Shown in pieces: positions 1 to 6,222 of a stretch of DNA of 6,830 nucleotides (its first letter is position 1; every line of letters starts with the position of its first letter). The DNA comes from an uncultured Chthoniobacterales bacterium (GTDB lineage Bacteria > Verrucomicrobiota > Verrucomicrobiae > Chthoniobacterales > UBA10450): assembly GCA_955652855.1 (NCBI GenBank), contig CATPCN010000203.1, positions 1-6,830 of the forward strand, read 5' to 3'. The notes below the pieces were generated by a model. It was given only the letters and a program-made list of their open reading frames with translations, searched no databases and was not told where the DNA came from. Position numbers and translations under genes: made by a program.

Positions 1-4
1 CCTT

Positions 5-52
5 GTACACCTCCTGGTGTCCCACAAACACAACTACCCTGTAATGTTCTGG
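5..52 (+). repeat. Left terminal inverted repeat of the RIT element (putative)
   Basis: Starts with GTACAC and aligns by hand, with gaps of one or two bases, to the reverse complement of 3604-3649. Shared ordered blocks are GTACAC, TC, TGT, CACAA, CA-AA and TGT-ATGTT; roughly two thirds of the columns match. It contains a small palindrome, ACACC (7-11) with GGTGT (16-20), and a TTATGTTCTGC-like motif at 42-52 (TAATGTTCTGG). Both fit a recombinase-bound element end. The window starts only four bases earlier, so any outer sequence is cut off. Confidence 0.55.
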
Positions 53-61
53 AACTGAAGT

Positions 62-87
62 GTGGTGGTCTACTTTTCGACCGCCAC
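62..87. repeat. Inverted repeat / hairpin inside the RIT left end
   Basis: Bases 62-70 can pair with 79-87 in a 9-bp stem with one G:U pair and an 8-base loop. It lies between the left terminal repeat and ritA. It may be a sub-terminal recombinase site or a leader RNA structure; the sequence alone does not decide. Confidence 0.45.
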
Positions 88-91
88 CAAT

Positions 92-107
92 CGCCGCTCA
101 CGCGGCG
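92..107. repeat. GC-rich perfect inverted repeat, CGCCGC / GCGGCG
   Basis: A perfect 6-bp stem (92-97 with 102-107) and a 4-base loop TCAC, only five bases after the preceding hairpin. There is no T-run after it, so it is not a classic terminator. The rest of 108-307 shows no convincing gene; the 85-codon reading frame over this stretch has no recognisable protein and no good start. Confidence 0.45.
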
Positions 108-307
108 CTTCGTGGTCTATTATTGCTCCGCCGTTTACACGCCTTGCATCTAACGCGCAAGATGTCGATTTACCTTGACGCGCGTTCCGGTTTGGCGATA
201 GGGAGCGACAAACGCCGCAGCGTTTTCCGACGCGTTGCATTTCGGGTCATCTGTCTCTGGAGGCGCAACTCGGCCACGGCATTGCCGGTCGGCGTAGATT
301 ACTCAGC

Positions 308-313
308 AAGGAG
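308..313 (+). promoter_or_regulatory. Ribosome binding site of ritA (AAGGAG), supports a TTG start
   Basis: AAGGAG lies nine bases before the TTG at 323. The next in-frame ATG, at 362, has no such sequence in front of it. This decides the start of ritA. Confidence 0.65.
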
Positions 314-322
314 ATAACCACC

Positions 323-1549
323 TTGTTCGACACTCTTTATCGAAGATCCTTCACGGCACGTATGCAGCAGTCTGCTCCGTTCGCCGAATCCAGATCAAAA
401 TACCTGGCACATCTGACCAATCAAGGGTATGCTCGGGCGACGCTCCGGGCTGTTGCGCGCGACATTCTTGGAGTTGCTGAGCGGATAGAAATGAGCACTC
501 CAGCCAAAGTGCCCGTGGCAAGTGTGGAATCAGCTGTCGATTGTTGGATGCAAGCAGATGAGCGCACATCATCGTTCACCCGAATCAGAATCATCAACGC
601 CGCGAGTTCCTGGCTCCGTTTTTCAGGCTTGCTTGAAGAGAAGGTCCGGGAGGGGCCATTTCCCGAGCATGTTCAGCGGTACACATCCTACATGCGGAAA
701 GACCAAGGGCTGGCGGCAGCCACGATCGATTCTCGTCTGCAAACTATCGGGAGTTTTCTTTTGTGGTTCCAAGAACAGAAATCCGTCTTCTCGCAGGTCG
801 TCCTGACCGACATCGACCACTACCTCACTAGCAAGGGCCGGGAAATATGGAAGCGGCGCACTGTTGCGACGGTCGGACATACACTTAGGTCGTTTTTCAG
901 ATATGCCGAGCATCAAGGCTGGTGTCCCCGCGGCATCGCGGAAGGTATTGAACTCCCCCGGATTTACGGCATGGAGAATATCCCTTTGGGACCGTCCTGG
1001 GAACAAGTTCGTGCCCTCATCGCTACCACGGATATCGTCACGCCGCGCAATCTTCGCGATCGCGCGGCTCTGCTCTTGTTCGCAGTTTACGGCCTGCGTT
1101 GTAGCGAAGTGGGGCACCTACGGCTGGACGATATTCACTGGGAGTCTGAGACATTGACCGTAAAGCGGGCGAAATCCTACAAGGTCCAGGACTTCCCCCT
1201 CACTCGGGAAGTCGGCGATGCGATCATCCGTTACATTCGCGAAGCCCGTCCGAAATGCGAATACCGTGACCTGTTCATCACGCTCAAGGCGCCCTGGAAG
1301 CCCATCTCCGCCGCTCAGTTCTATTGCGGTATCCGGGAGCGCATCGAAGCACTGGGCATCAAGCTCGCCCACCGCGGCCCTCATGCCTTGCGGCATGCAT
1401 GCGCCACCCACTTGATGACCGAGGGGCTTTCCCTGAAGGAAATCGGCGATCAACTGGGGCACAGCTCGTCGGACTCAACCAGGATCTACGCCAAAGTGGA
1501 CATGGCTGGTCTGCGCGAAGTGGCCGAGTTCGGTCTGGGAGGCCTGTGA
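323..1549 (+). CDS. ritA: RIT tyrosine recombinase RitA (XerC/D-like integrase)
   Basis: A 408-residue site-specific tyrosine recombinase, first gene of the trio. The catalytic set is visible: Arg259 in YGLRCSE, a likely beta-hairpin Lys284, His354 and Arg357 in PHALRH, His380 in LGHSSS and the nucleophile Tyr389 in RIYAKV. Two helical DNA-binding-like regions precede the catalytic domain: residues about 22-105 and about 113-205. The second looks like the usual core-binding (SAM-like) domain, so the protein is about 100 residues longer than XerC/XerD. I chose the TTG start because of the ribosome binding site at 308-313; the alternative ATG at 362 would remove 13 residues. The stop TGA shares its A with the ATG of ritB, suggesting translational coupling. 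It presumably acts with RitB and RitC on the element ends. Confidence 0.88.
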   Translation: MFDTLYRRSFTARMQQSAPFAESRSKYLAHLTNQGYARATLRAVARDILGVAERIEMSTPAKVPVASVESAVDCWMQADERTSSFTRIRIINAASSWLRFSGLLEEKVREGPFPEHVQRYTSYMRKDQGLAAATIDSRLQTIGSFLLWFQEQKSVFSQVVLTDIDHYLTSKGREIWKRRTVATVGHTLRSFFRYAEHQGWCPRGIAEGIELPRIYGMENIPLGPSWEQVRALIATTDIVTPRNLRDRAALLLFAVYGLRCSEVGHLRLDDIHWESETLTVKRAKSYKVQDFPLTREVGDAIIRYIREARPKCEYRDLFITLKAPWKPISAAQFYCGIRERIEALGIKLAHRGPHALRHACATHLMTEGLSLKEIGDQLGHSSSDSTRIYAKVDMAGLREVAEFGLGGL

Positions 1550-2487
1550 TGACGATTTCCGAGGCAATTCAACAATACATCGATCACAAGCGCTCGTTGG
1601 GTATGAAATTCAAATCACCCGCCGTTTTTCTGTGTTCCTTTGCTCGTGCAGCCGGTGACGTTGAGCCCGACGGGTTCACGGCAGAGCAAATGCGCGCTTT
1701 CCTGTTCGCTAGCGAAATAACGGTACAGACTGCAAACCAGTATTGGTCCACATTGCGGGGATTCTACAGGTTTGCCATCGCCAGGCAGATTGTAACCACA
1801 TCGCCGTTGCCAGTCAGGATGCCACGGCCTTCTCAATGCTTGGTACCCCACGTCTACACGGATGCGGAGTTACACCTTCTCGTTCAAAAGGTTGGTCTCT
1901 TGCCTTTGGGTATATTACAGCCGCATACCATGCAGGCCCTTCTGGTCCTGTTGTACGGAGCAGGTTTGCGAATCGGTGAGGCGGTTCGGCTCAAGGTCGC
2001 GGATGTTGATCTCGTCAACTCGGTGTTGAACATCCGTTTGAGCAAGTTCTACAAGGATCGTCTGGTGCCGATCGGACGGGATCTCGCTTTTGCTTTGAAT
2101 AACTACACCGCGACCCGCCGTTGCCTGGGCCATTCGGGAGCGGATGATGCGCCATTCTTAGTGAGCGAGCGAGGCGAGGCGATCAGTATTCAGCTTGCTG
2201 AGCAGGTGTTTCGACGGCTGTGCAGAGCCACCCAGATTCGTCGCGCCGAGGGTGGACGTTTTCAGCCTCGGCTCCACGACTTCCGCCATTCGTTCGCCGT
2301 AAACCGGCTGATCGCGTGGTACAAGGACGGTGCTGACGTGAATGTAATGCTCCCCAATCTTTCCACTTACTTGGGGCACCTCGGAGTGGCGTACACCCAA
2401 CGCTATCTGACCATGGTGCCCGAGCTACTTCACCAAGCTAGCGTGCGTTTTGAGGCGTTCGCCCAACCGGAGGCGAGCCATGGTTGA
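1549..2487 (+). CDS. ritB: RIT tyrosine recombinase RitB
   Basis: A 312-residue tyrosine recombinase, second of the trio. Residues about 1-95 form the core-binding region (a typical TANQYWSTLRGFYRFA helix is visible) and 100-300 the catalytic domain. Catalytic residues are Arg141 in GAGLRIGE, a Lys at 166 or 169 in LSKFYKDR, His243 and Arg246 in HDFRHS, His277 in YLGH and nucleophile Tyr286 in TQRYL. The reading frame is open further upstream inside ritA, but the ATG at 1549 overlaps the ritA stop and is preceded by GGGAGG at 1537-1542, six bases away, so I use it. The ritB stop overlaps the ritC start by eight bases. The spacing between box II and the second His is long, as is common in this RIT subgroup from what I recall. 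Confidence 0.88.
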   Translation: MTISEAIQQYIDHKRSLGMKFKSPAVFLCSFARAAGDVEPDGFTAEQMRAFLFASEITVQTANQYWSTLRGFYRFAIARQIVTTSPLPVRMPRPSQCLVPHVYTDAELHLLVQKVGLLPLGILQPHTMQALLVLLYGAGLRIGEAVRLKVADVDLVNSVLNIRLSKFYKDRLVPIGRDLAFALNNYTATRRCLGHSGADDAPFLVSERGEAISIQLAEQVFRRLCRATQIRRAEGGRFQPRLHDFRHSFAVNRLIAWYKDGADVNVMLPNLSTYLGHLGVAYTQRYLTMVPELLHQASVRFEAFAQPEASHG

Positions 2488-3487
2488 TCACAGCAAGCTC
2501 GGTCCCTGGATTCGCCGGTTCCTCCTCGAACACATGGTGGCAGATCGTAACCTATCCAAGAATACGCAACGGAGCTATCGAGACACACTGGCACTGCTGT
2601 TGCCATTTGTGGCGAAAGATGTGCACAAGCCGGTAGACCAACTTATGGTTGAGCAGCTCACCATCGAGGTCATTCGTTCCTTTCTGCAACATCTGGAAGA
2701 GGTACGCATTTGTTGTGTGGCCACGCGCAACCAACGGCTCGCCGCCATCCATGCCCTTGCGTGTTTCATTGGCGAGCACAGCCCGGAACACATCGCGTGG
2801 TGCGGGCAAGTCCGGTCTGTTCCATTCAAGAAAACCGCCAAACCGCATATCCACTACCTGGAAAAACCAGAAGTGGATGCCTTGCTCGCAGCGGCAAAGG
2901 GCGACACATTGCAAGGTTCCAGAGATTACGCATTGTTGCTCTTCCTCTACAACTCCGGCGCACGCGCCAGCGAAGCCGCTCACCTGACCATCGGCAATCT
3001 CGAACTGCGATCAGCATCAGGTAGCGAACAGCACGTCGTGAAGATCTTCGGGAAGGGCAGCAAGACTCGCTATTGTCCTTTGTGGTCTGCTACGGCGCGC
3101 GCAATGGGTTCGATCACGACCGGCCGAAAATCGGATGATCCGGTCTTCTTGAATCGACTCAACCAGCCCTTAACCCGCTCCGGTATATACCTGCTGGTGG
3201 AGCGATACGGCAAGAGGGCGGCAACCAAGCAGCCGTCTTTGGCCGATAAAAAAGTCAGCCCGCACATACTGCGTCACACCACCGCATGCCACCTTCTGAA
3301 AGCTGGTGTGGACATCAATACCATTCGCGCTTGGCTCGGCCATGTTTCCCTCGACACAACCAACATCTACGCCGAGATCGACCTCGACATGAAATCGCGG
3401 GCTCTGGCCAAGTGCGAGATCAATGGAAGCAAGTCCAAGCCATGGCGGGAGGATGCCGGCCTGATGGCCTTTTTGAAATCGCTGTGA
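2480..3487 (+). CDS. ritC: RIT tyrosine recombinase RitC
   Basis: A 335-residue tyrosine recombinase, last of the trio. The N-terminal core-binding region covers about residues 10-105 (FLLEHMVADRNLSKNTQRSY is the typical first helix) and the catalytic domain about 125-310. Catalytic residues are Arg162 in GARASE, Lys192 in FGKGSK, His262 and Arg265 in PHILRH, His288 in WLGH and nucleophile Tyr297 in TNIYAE. It is the closest of the three to a standard XerC/D enzyme in motif spelling. The ATG at 2480 is preceded by GGAGG at 2469-2473 and overlaps the end of ritB; an earlier in-frame start at 2450 lies inside ritB with no better signal. The C-terminal 30 residues extend beyond the nucleophile with a basic segment. 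Confidence 0.88.
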   Translation: MVDHSKLGPWIRRFLLEHMVADRNLSKNTQRSYRDTLALLLPFVAKDVHKPVDQLMVEQLTIEVIRSFLQHLEEVRICCVATRNQRLAAIHALACFIGEHSPEHIAWCGQVRSVPFKKTAKPHIHYLEKPEVDALLAAAKGDTLQGSRDYALLLFLYNSGARASEAAHLTIGNLELRSASGSEQHVVKIFGKGSKTRYCPLWSATARAMGSITTGRKSDDPVFLNRLNQPLTRSGIYLLVERYGKRAATKQPSLADKKVSPHILRHTTACHLLKAGVDINTIRAWLGHVSLDTTNIYAEIDLDMKSRALAKCEINGSKSKPWREDAGLMAFLKSL

Positions 3488-3586
3488 GATGTGTCAACTT
3501 ATGTCGTGTCCCACTTCCCATTAGAAAACCAGCAGGCTCCTTGTTTAGAGCTTGCCGGGCAGATTCAGCCGTGGCGAATCGAACGA

Positions 3587-3647
3587 GCAGAACATAACTG
3601 TAGCCGAAACATAACACGTCTTATGTTGTGCAGAACATAAGACGTGT
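3587..3647. repeat. Cluster of TTATGTTSTGC-like sites at the RIT right end
   Basis: GCAGAACATAA occurs twice in direct orientation (3587-3597 and 3630-3640), AACATAA again at 3608-3614, and the inverse TTATGTTGTGC at 3621-3631. A further copy, TTATGTCGTG, lies outside the cluster at 3499-3508, soon after ritC. Such repeated short motifs in both orientations fit binding sites for the recombinases. A degenerate copy is at 42-52 in the left end. Confidence 0.6.
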
Positions 3648-3649
3648 AC
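3604..3649 (-). repeat. Right terminal inverted repeat of the RIT element (putative)
   Basis: The reverse complement of this stretch starts GTACAC and aligns with 5-52 over nearly the same length (net gap about two bases). It includes the strong 14-bp palindromic repeat. The base following, 3650 onward, no longer matches, so I place the element border near 3649. Confidence 0.55.
3614..3647. repeat. Perfect 14-bp inverted repeat with 6-base spacer
   Basis: ACACGTCTTATGTT (3614-3627) and AACATAAGACGTGT (3634-3647) are perfectly complementary, separated by GTGCAG. No T-tract follows, so a terminator is less likely than a paired recombinase-binding (crossover) site. The left terminus has a shorter and imperfect counterpart. 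Confidence 0.85.
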
Positions 3650-3689
3650 CGTGGGGTCTTGGTTCTTCTCCTGGCTGTAAAGGGGCGGT

Positions 3690-3705
3690 AATTGCGCGCG
3701 CAATT
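3690..3705. repeat. 16-bp perfect palindrome AATTGCGCGCGCAATT
   Basis: Perfectly self-complementary with no spacer, 41 bases outside the inferred RIT right border. It could be a binding site for a dimeric protein. Function unknown. Confidence 0.8.
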
Positions 3706-3750
3706 CTGCCGTAAGCAGTTTCATTGTGCTTCCTCCTCGTTGAATTGGGT

Positions 3751-3772
3751 TCGTTTCGCGGAGGCGGAACGA
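3751..3772 (+). other. Stable hairpin, 9-bp stem with GGAG loop
   Basis: TCGTTTCGC pairs with GCGGAACGA (one G:U pair) across a GGAG tetraloop when read as plus-strand RNA. No T-run follows, so it is not a standard terminator. It could be part of an untranslated leader or a small RNA, or be incidental. Confidence 0.4.
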
Positions 3773-4013
3773 CTCCGGGAGGAATCGTACGGTTTGATGA
3801 GGAAACGGTCAAGCCGGGGAGGTTGGATCGTGGACAGTCTAACCTTAGTCTCTAATCGCGCGTCTAGTTCTCGCGCGGGGTAAACAATAAGGCCAAGAAA
3901 CTCCCGGACGTCGTGATGACTTTCAGATGTAGTTGGCAACCTCGCTGCGCAGGGGAACCAACACTTCCACCATTCGTTAATGGCGTGAGAGACTAGACGT
4001 AACAGCGGCGCTA

Positions 4014-4904
4014 ATGAGTCAAATCAACAACGACCAGCAACCCATTGTCATAAAACCCTCCATGGGCATCACGGACTTGGCCGGTCCGCGCGAAGCGTCC
4101 TACAGTGCAACGGAGCTACTACGTCTTGCTGCATCCGAGGCCATCTCGCCCGAGGAATTCGAACGAGAGCTATGGGCCGCGTCAAAGGGGCACGTACGAC
4201 GCGCGAGACAGTATAGGAGCGGCGACGTACGGATATACCGTACTAGAGTTTGGGACTCGTTAGAACGTCCGAAATCTGTTTCTGACCTTTCATATCCTCC
4301 AAAAGATTCGACGCCTTTGAACCGGGCGAACTTGGAAGGGGAGCCCGTGTTCTATGCATCTGCCGGGCTTCCGGCATCCTTCGTAGAATGTCGGCTGGAA
4401 AGAGGGCAGCATGTCGCTTGCGCCGAGTGGCGCACTACTATTGATGTGCTGTTACAGGAGGTTGGGCTATCGGGAGAGGAGAGCATCCCGGACATTGAAA
4501 AGATCTATGAGAAGATTTTCAGATCTACCGATCCGAAGATGTACAGGTTTTCTGCACGTGTGGCTCGTCATTTGTTGTCCAACGATCGAATTTCAGGATT
4601 GCTTTATCCGTCCATTGCGGCTCAGAACGGCAGCCACAACTTGGCATTGAAGACCGGGTTCGTGGACGCCGGATTGCAGTTCGTCAATGCATCTCTGTAT
4701 TTCATAAAGGACATCACGACCCCGCAGCAGTATCAGACCGAGGAGATAGACTTTGCTCTGCCCACCAACGACGGGAGCCTGGATTGGAAGGGCAGAGGAA
4801 GACAGTGGGTCCTTCGGAAGCAAGGGGATCGACTCAAAATGGTTTCAACCGGGTGGTCGTATGACGCTTACGACCTGAGCGGTGCCTTGATTGATCCCGA
4901 ATAA
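4014..4904 (+). CDS. RES-domain protein (RES family NAD+ phosphorylase/toxin-like)
   Basis: A 296-residue protein whose middle matches the RES domain, named for its conserved Arg, Glu and Ser. All three are present: Arg76 in IYRTR, Glu125 in FVECR and Ser200 in LLYPS, with supporting NRANLEGEPVFYAS (103-116) and GSHNLALK (206-213). Characterised RES toxins (MbcT, ParT, Pseudomonas RES) break down NAD+ or modify a target protein and are held in check by an Xre-type antitoxin encoded beside them. Here no such partner is visible in the window. The protein is longer than these toxins (about 150-230 residues), with about 70 extra residues in front and a C-terminal segment from about 255 (WKGRGRQWVL...). 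ATG 4014 is the first start after an in-frame stop at 3978-3980; no clear ribosome binding site precedes it. Activity is inferred from family only. Confidence 0.8.
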   Translation: MSQINNDQQPIVIKPSMGITDLAGPREASYSATELLRLAASEAISPEEFERELWAASKGHVRRARQYRSGDVRIYRTRVWDSLERPKSVSDLSYPPKDSTPLNRANLEGEPVFYASAGLPASFVECRLERGQHVACAEWRTTIDVLLQEVGLSGEESIPDIEKIYEKIFRSTDPKMYRFSARVARHLLSNDRISGLLYPSIAAQNGSHNLALKTGFVDAGLQFVNASLYFIKDITTPQQYQTEEIDFALPTNDGSLDWKGRGRQWVLRKQGDRLKMVSTGWSYDAYDLSGALIDPE

Positions 4905-4913
4905 TCGCGATGG

Positions 4914-5993
4914 TTACTTACGTAAGGTCAGCCCGTTAGGTTTAGGCTTTACTCCGTTTTCAACGTCGGCCAAACAATGCATCGTCAGGTCAGGCAAGGC
5001 CCAAAGACGATCAAGGACAAGTTCCGGCTGGAGCAGGTATGTTGCTACGTGTTGGTGGTTGCCGGCGTCGGCGGGGGCTGTGAAGAGGGGAGAGATGCAA
5101 AACCAAAAAAGCGCGGAACGTTTTCCAGCGCCGATGACTGCTGGGTGTTGCGCCAATTCCATCAGTTTGCGGGCGCGTGCTTCGGTCGTGGTCTCTATAA
5201 GCACGGCGCGAATTGGATGCACGCCGAAGGCGGCCGAATGCTTCTGTTGCTTGATGAAATGACGGTAAGCTCGAAATTTCTTTAGCATGTCAGCCATAGG
5301 CATGGAGCCGCGATCAGCTTCGTAGCAAAAATGAGAAAGCTGCTGGTGTATCGTTCGGTCAGGGAAGCGCAAGCTAAATAACGCGTCAGGCTCCACGGGT
5401 AGACGGATGGTGTCGTCTTGTTCTTCCCACACGTAATCGTTGCTGCCTTCAATCCGGCGTGATCTCATCTCGGGCACGTTGACTTTGTGGCTCCGCAATT
5501 CCGCGCCTTGATGCCAAGACGCAAGTTCAACAGCGCTGGGAAGTTTTCGGCTGGCCATCTCCAACATGTAGTGCAAGCGAGAAATCATCAGGCCGTGTCG
5601 CAAAAACCCGAGCTTCATCTCCTGCCCGCGGATTACGGCACCGGCGTAATCGGCCTCGCGGTTCAGCCGGACCTCCTCTTCCATTTGCGGATGGATCTCG
5701 GTCAAACGCTGATGGTGCGCAAGTAGTTCCAAGGGCTGACGGTTGTCGAGGTAGTAAACGAACTCGCTGTGGGTGCGAATGCCAGGGAACGCAAACCGGT
5801 TAATGAGCTGACGCTCCCATAGCATGCGCAAGCGGCGTCTTGCGAAGTCTTCATTGCCACCAACCAGACGCACGAGTTCCGAGGTAGGGGAGAAGCGGTA
5901 ACGCAAAATCGCCTCGATGATGTCGAGGTCACGGTCTGTGATGATGCCTCTGCGAGGCTGTGGAGGCGGCACAAATTTTGAAAAACTGGCCAT
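4914..5993 (-). CDS. Replication-relaxation (Replic_Relax) family protein
   Basis: A 359-residue protein matching the replication-relaxation family, found on plasmids and integrative elements and thought to act in their replication or transfer. Residues about 14-67 (RRGIITDRDLDIIEAI to RQLINRF) read as a winged helix-turn-helix, so DNA binding is likely. The second half carries the family core: Pro202-Asp203 in VEPDALFSL, Glu225 and Asp227 in CYEADRGS, and Lys238/239 in MLKKFRAYR. This PD...ExD...K order resembles a PD-(D/E)XK nuclease core, which is my inference. I use the ATG at 5993; the frame stays open to a TTG at 6050, but the extra 19 residues are not family-like. Neither start has a good ribosome binding site. 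It converges on the RES gene with 9 bases between stops, leaving no room for a terminator. No relaxase is visible nearby. Confidence 0.82.
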   Translation of the reverse strand: MASFSKFVPPPQPRRGIITDRDLDIIEAILRYRFSPTSELVRLVGGNEDFARRRLRMLWERQLINRFAFPGIRTHSEFVYYLDNRQPLELLAHHQRLTEIHPQMEEEVRLNREADYAGAVIRGQEMKLGFLRHGLMISRLHYMLEMASRKLPSAVELASWHQGAELRSHKVNVPEMRSRRIEGSNDYVWEEQDDTIRLPVEPDALFSLRFPDRTIHQQLSHFCYEADRGSMPMADMLKKFRAYRHFIKQQKHSAAFGVHPIRAVLIETTTEARARKLMELAQHPAVIGAGKRSALFWFCISPLFTAPADAGNHQHVATYLLQPELVLDRLWALPDLTMHCLADVENGVKPKPNGLTLRK

Positions 5994-6222
5994 AAGAAAA
6001 TGAGTTAGTAGGAACGGGCAGAAGCGGGAGTTGAACTCCACCCTGGTCAACGGAGTGTTTTGAAATGGCAGTCAGAGACCGCTAAAAACGCGGCTAAACC
6101 GTCACTCCACGGTCACTCCAAGTGGAGGGGCAACCGAGCAAACAGTCAAAACTCCGTGAGTTTGGAGGGCCAAGATCAACGCCGTAGACGGTTAAGTCCT
6201 TTATGGACAATCTACCTGCGTT
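5994..6222. other. Non-coding stretch with ACTCC/GGAGT repeats
   Basis: Upstream of the replication-relaxation gene and next to the tRNA fragment; presumably contains that gene's promoter on the minus strand. ACTCC or its inverse recurs at 6035, 6052, 6105, 6116 and 6151, and TGGAG at 6123 and 6163. GTCACTCCA is directly repeated at 6101-6109 and 6112-6120, and CTCCA-AG-TGGAG is a small palindrome at 6116-6127. GTCC/GGAC at 6197-6209 can form a short hairpin. These could be arm-type sites of the integrase or operators. No protein-coding gene is supported here. Confidence 0.45.

Larger units (their letters stand above)
5..3649 (+). mobile_element. Recombinase-In-Trio (RIT) element, about 3.65 kb, apparently complete
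   Basis: Three tyrosine recombinase genes run in the same direction and overlap (stop/start overlaps of 1 and 8 bases). They are flanked by short non-coding ends that I can align as diverged terminal inverted repeats starting GTACAC on both sides. This gene order, size and absence of cargo match the RIT elements described in many bacterial phyla, which are thought to move with three dedicated recombinases. The ends are my hand alignment, so the outer limits may be off by several bases. No flanking target duplication is evident: the bases just outside are CCTT on the left and CGTG on the right. All three catalytic sets are intact, so the element may still be active. Confidence 0.72.
3650..4013. 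other. Non-coding stretch between RIT element and RES gene
   Basis: I find no convincing gene on either strand: the open frames are short, begin at TTG and show no recognisable protein. The stretch holds a 16-bp palindrome, a strong hairpin, a CGCGCG...CGCGCG repeat around 3858-3876, and an 8-bp inverted pair CGTCTAGT (3861-3868) / ACTAGACG (3992-3999). It must contain the promoter of the RES gene, but I cannot pick -35 and -10 boxes with confidence. Confidence 0.5.

Noticed and set aside
175..202. Possible promoter TTGACG with GATAGG 16 bases later, before ritA
   Set aside because: The -10 box matches only half of the consensus; too weak to annotate.
60..317. An 85-codon open frame upstream of ritA
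   Set aside because: No recognisable protein, no good ribosome binding site, and it covers the hairpins of the RIT left end.
1324..1548. Upstream extension of ritB inside ritA
   Set aside because: The extension is out-of-frame ritA sequence; the ATG at 1549 has a good GGGAGG in front and gives the normal protein.
3614..3647. Rho-independent terminator for ritC
   Set aside because: The 14-bp stem is strong but no T-tract follows on either strand, and the repeat recurs as part of the element end.
3794..3808. TTGATGAGGAAAC resembling a hammerhead ribozyme core
   Set aside because: There is no room for stem II between the two conserved parts, so the fold cannot form.
3721..3939. A 72-codon minus-strand frame as a possible antitoxin for the RES protein
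   Set aside because: Starts at TTG without a ribosome binding site, shows no helix-turn-helix or other known antitoxin pattern, and covers the palindromic region.
5994..6050. TTG start at 6050 for the replication-relaxation gene
   Set aside because: The extra 19 residues are not like the family, no ribosome binding site precedes the TTG, and the ATG at 5993 begins just before the proline-rich lead-in to the winged helix.
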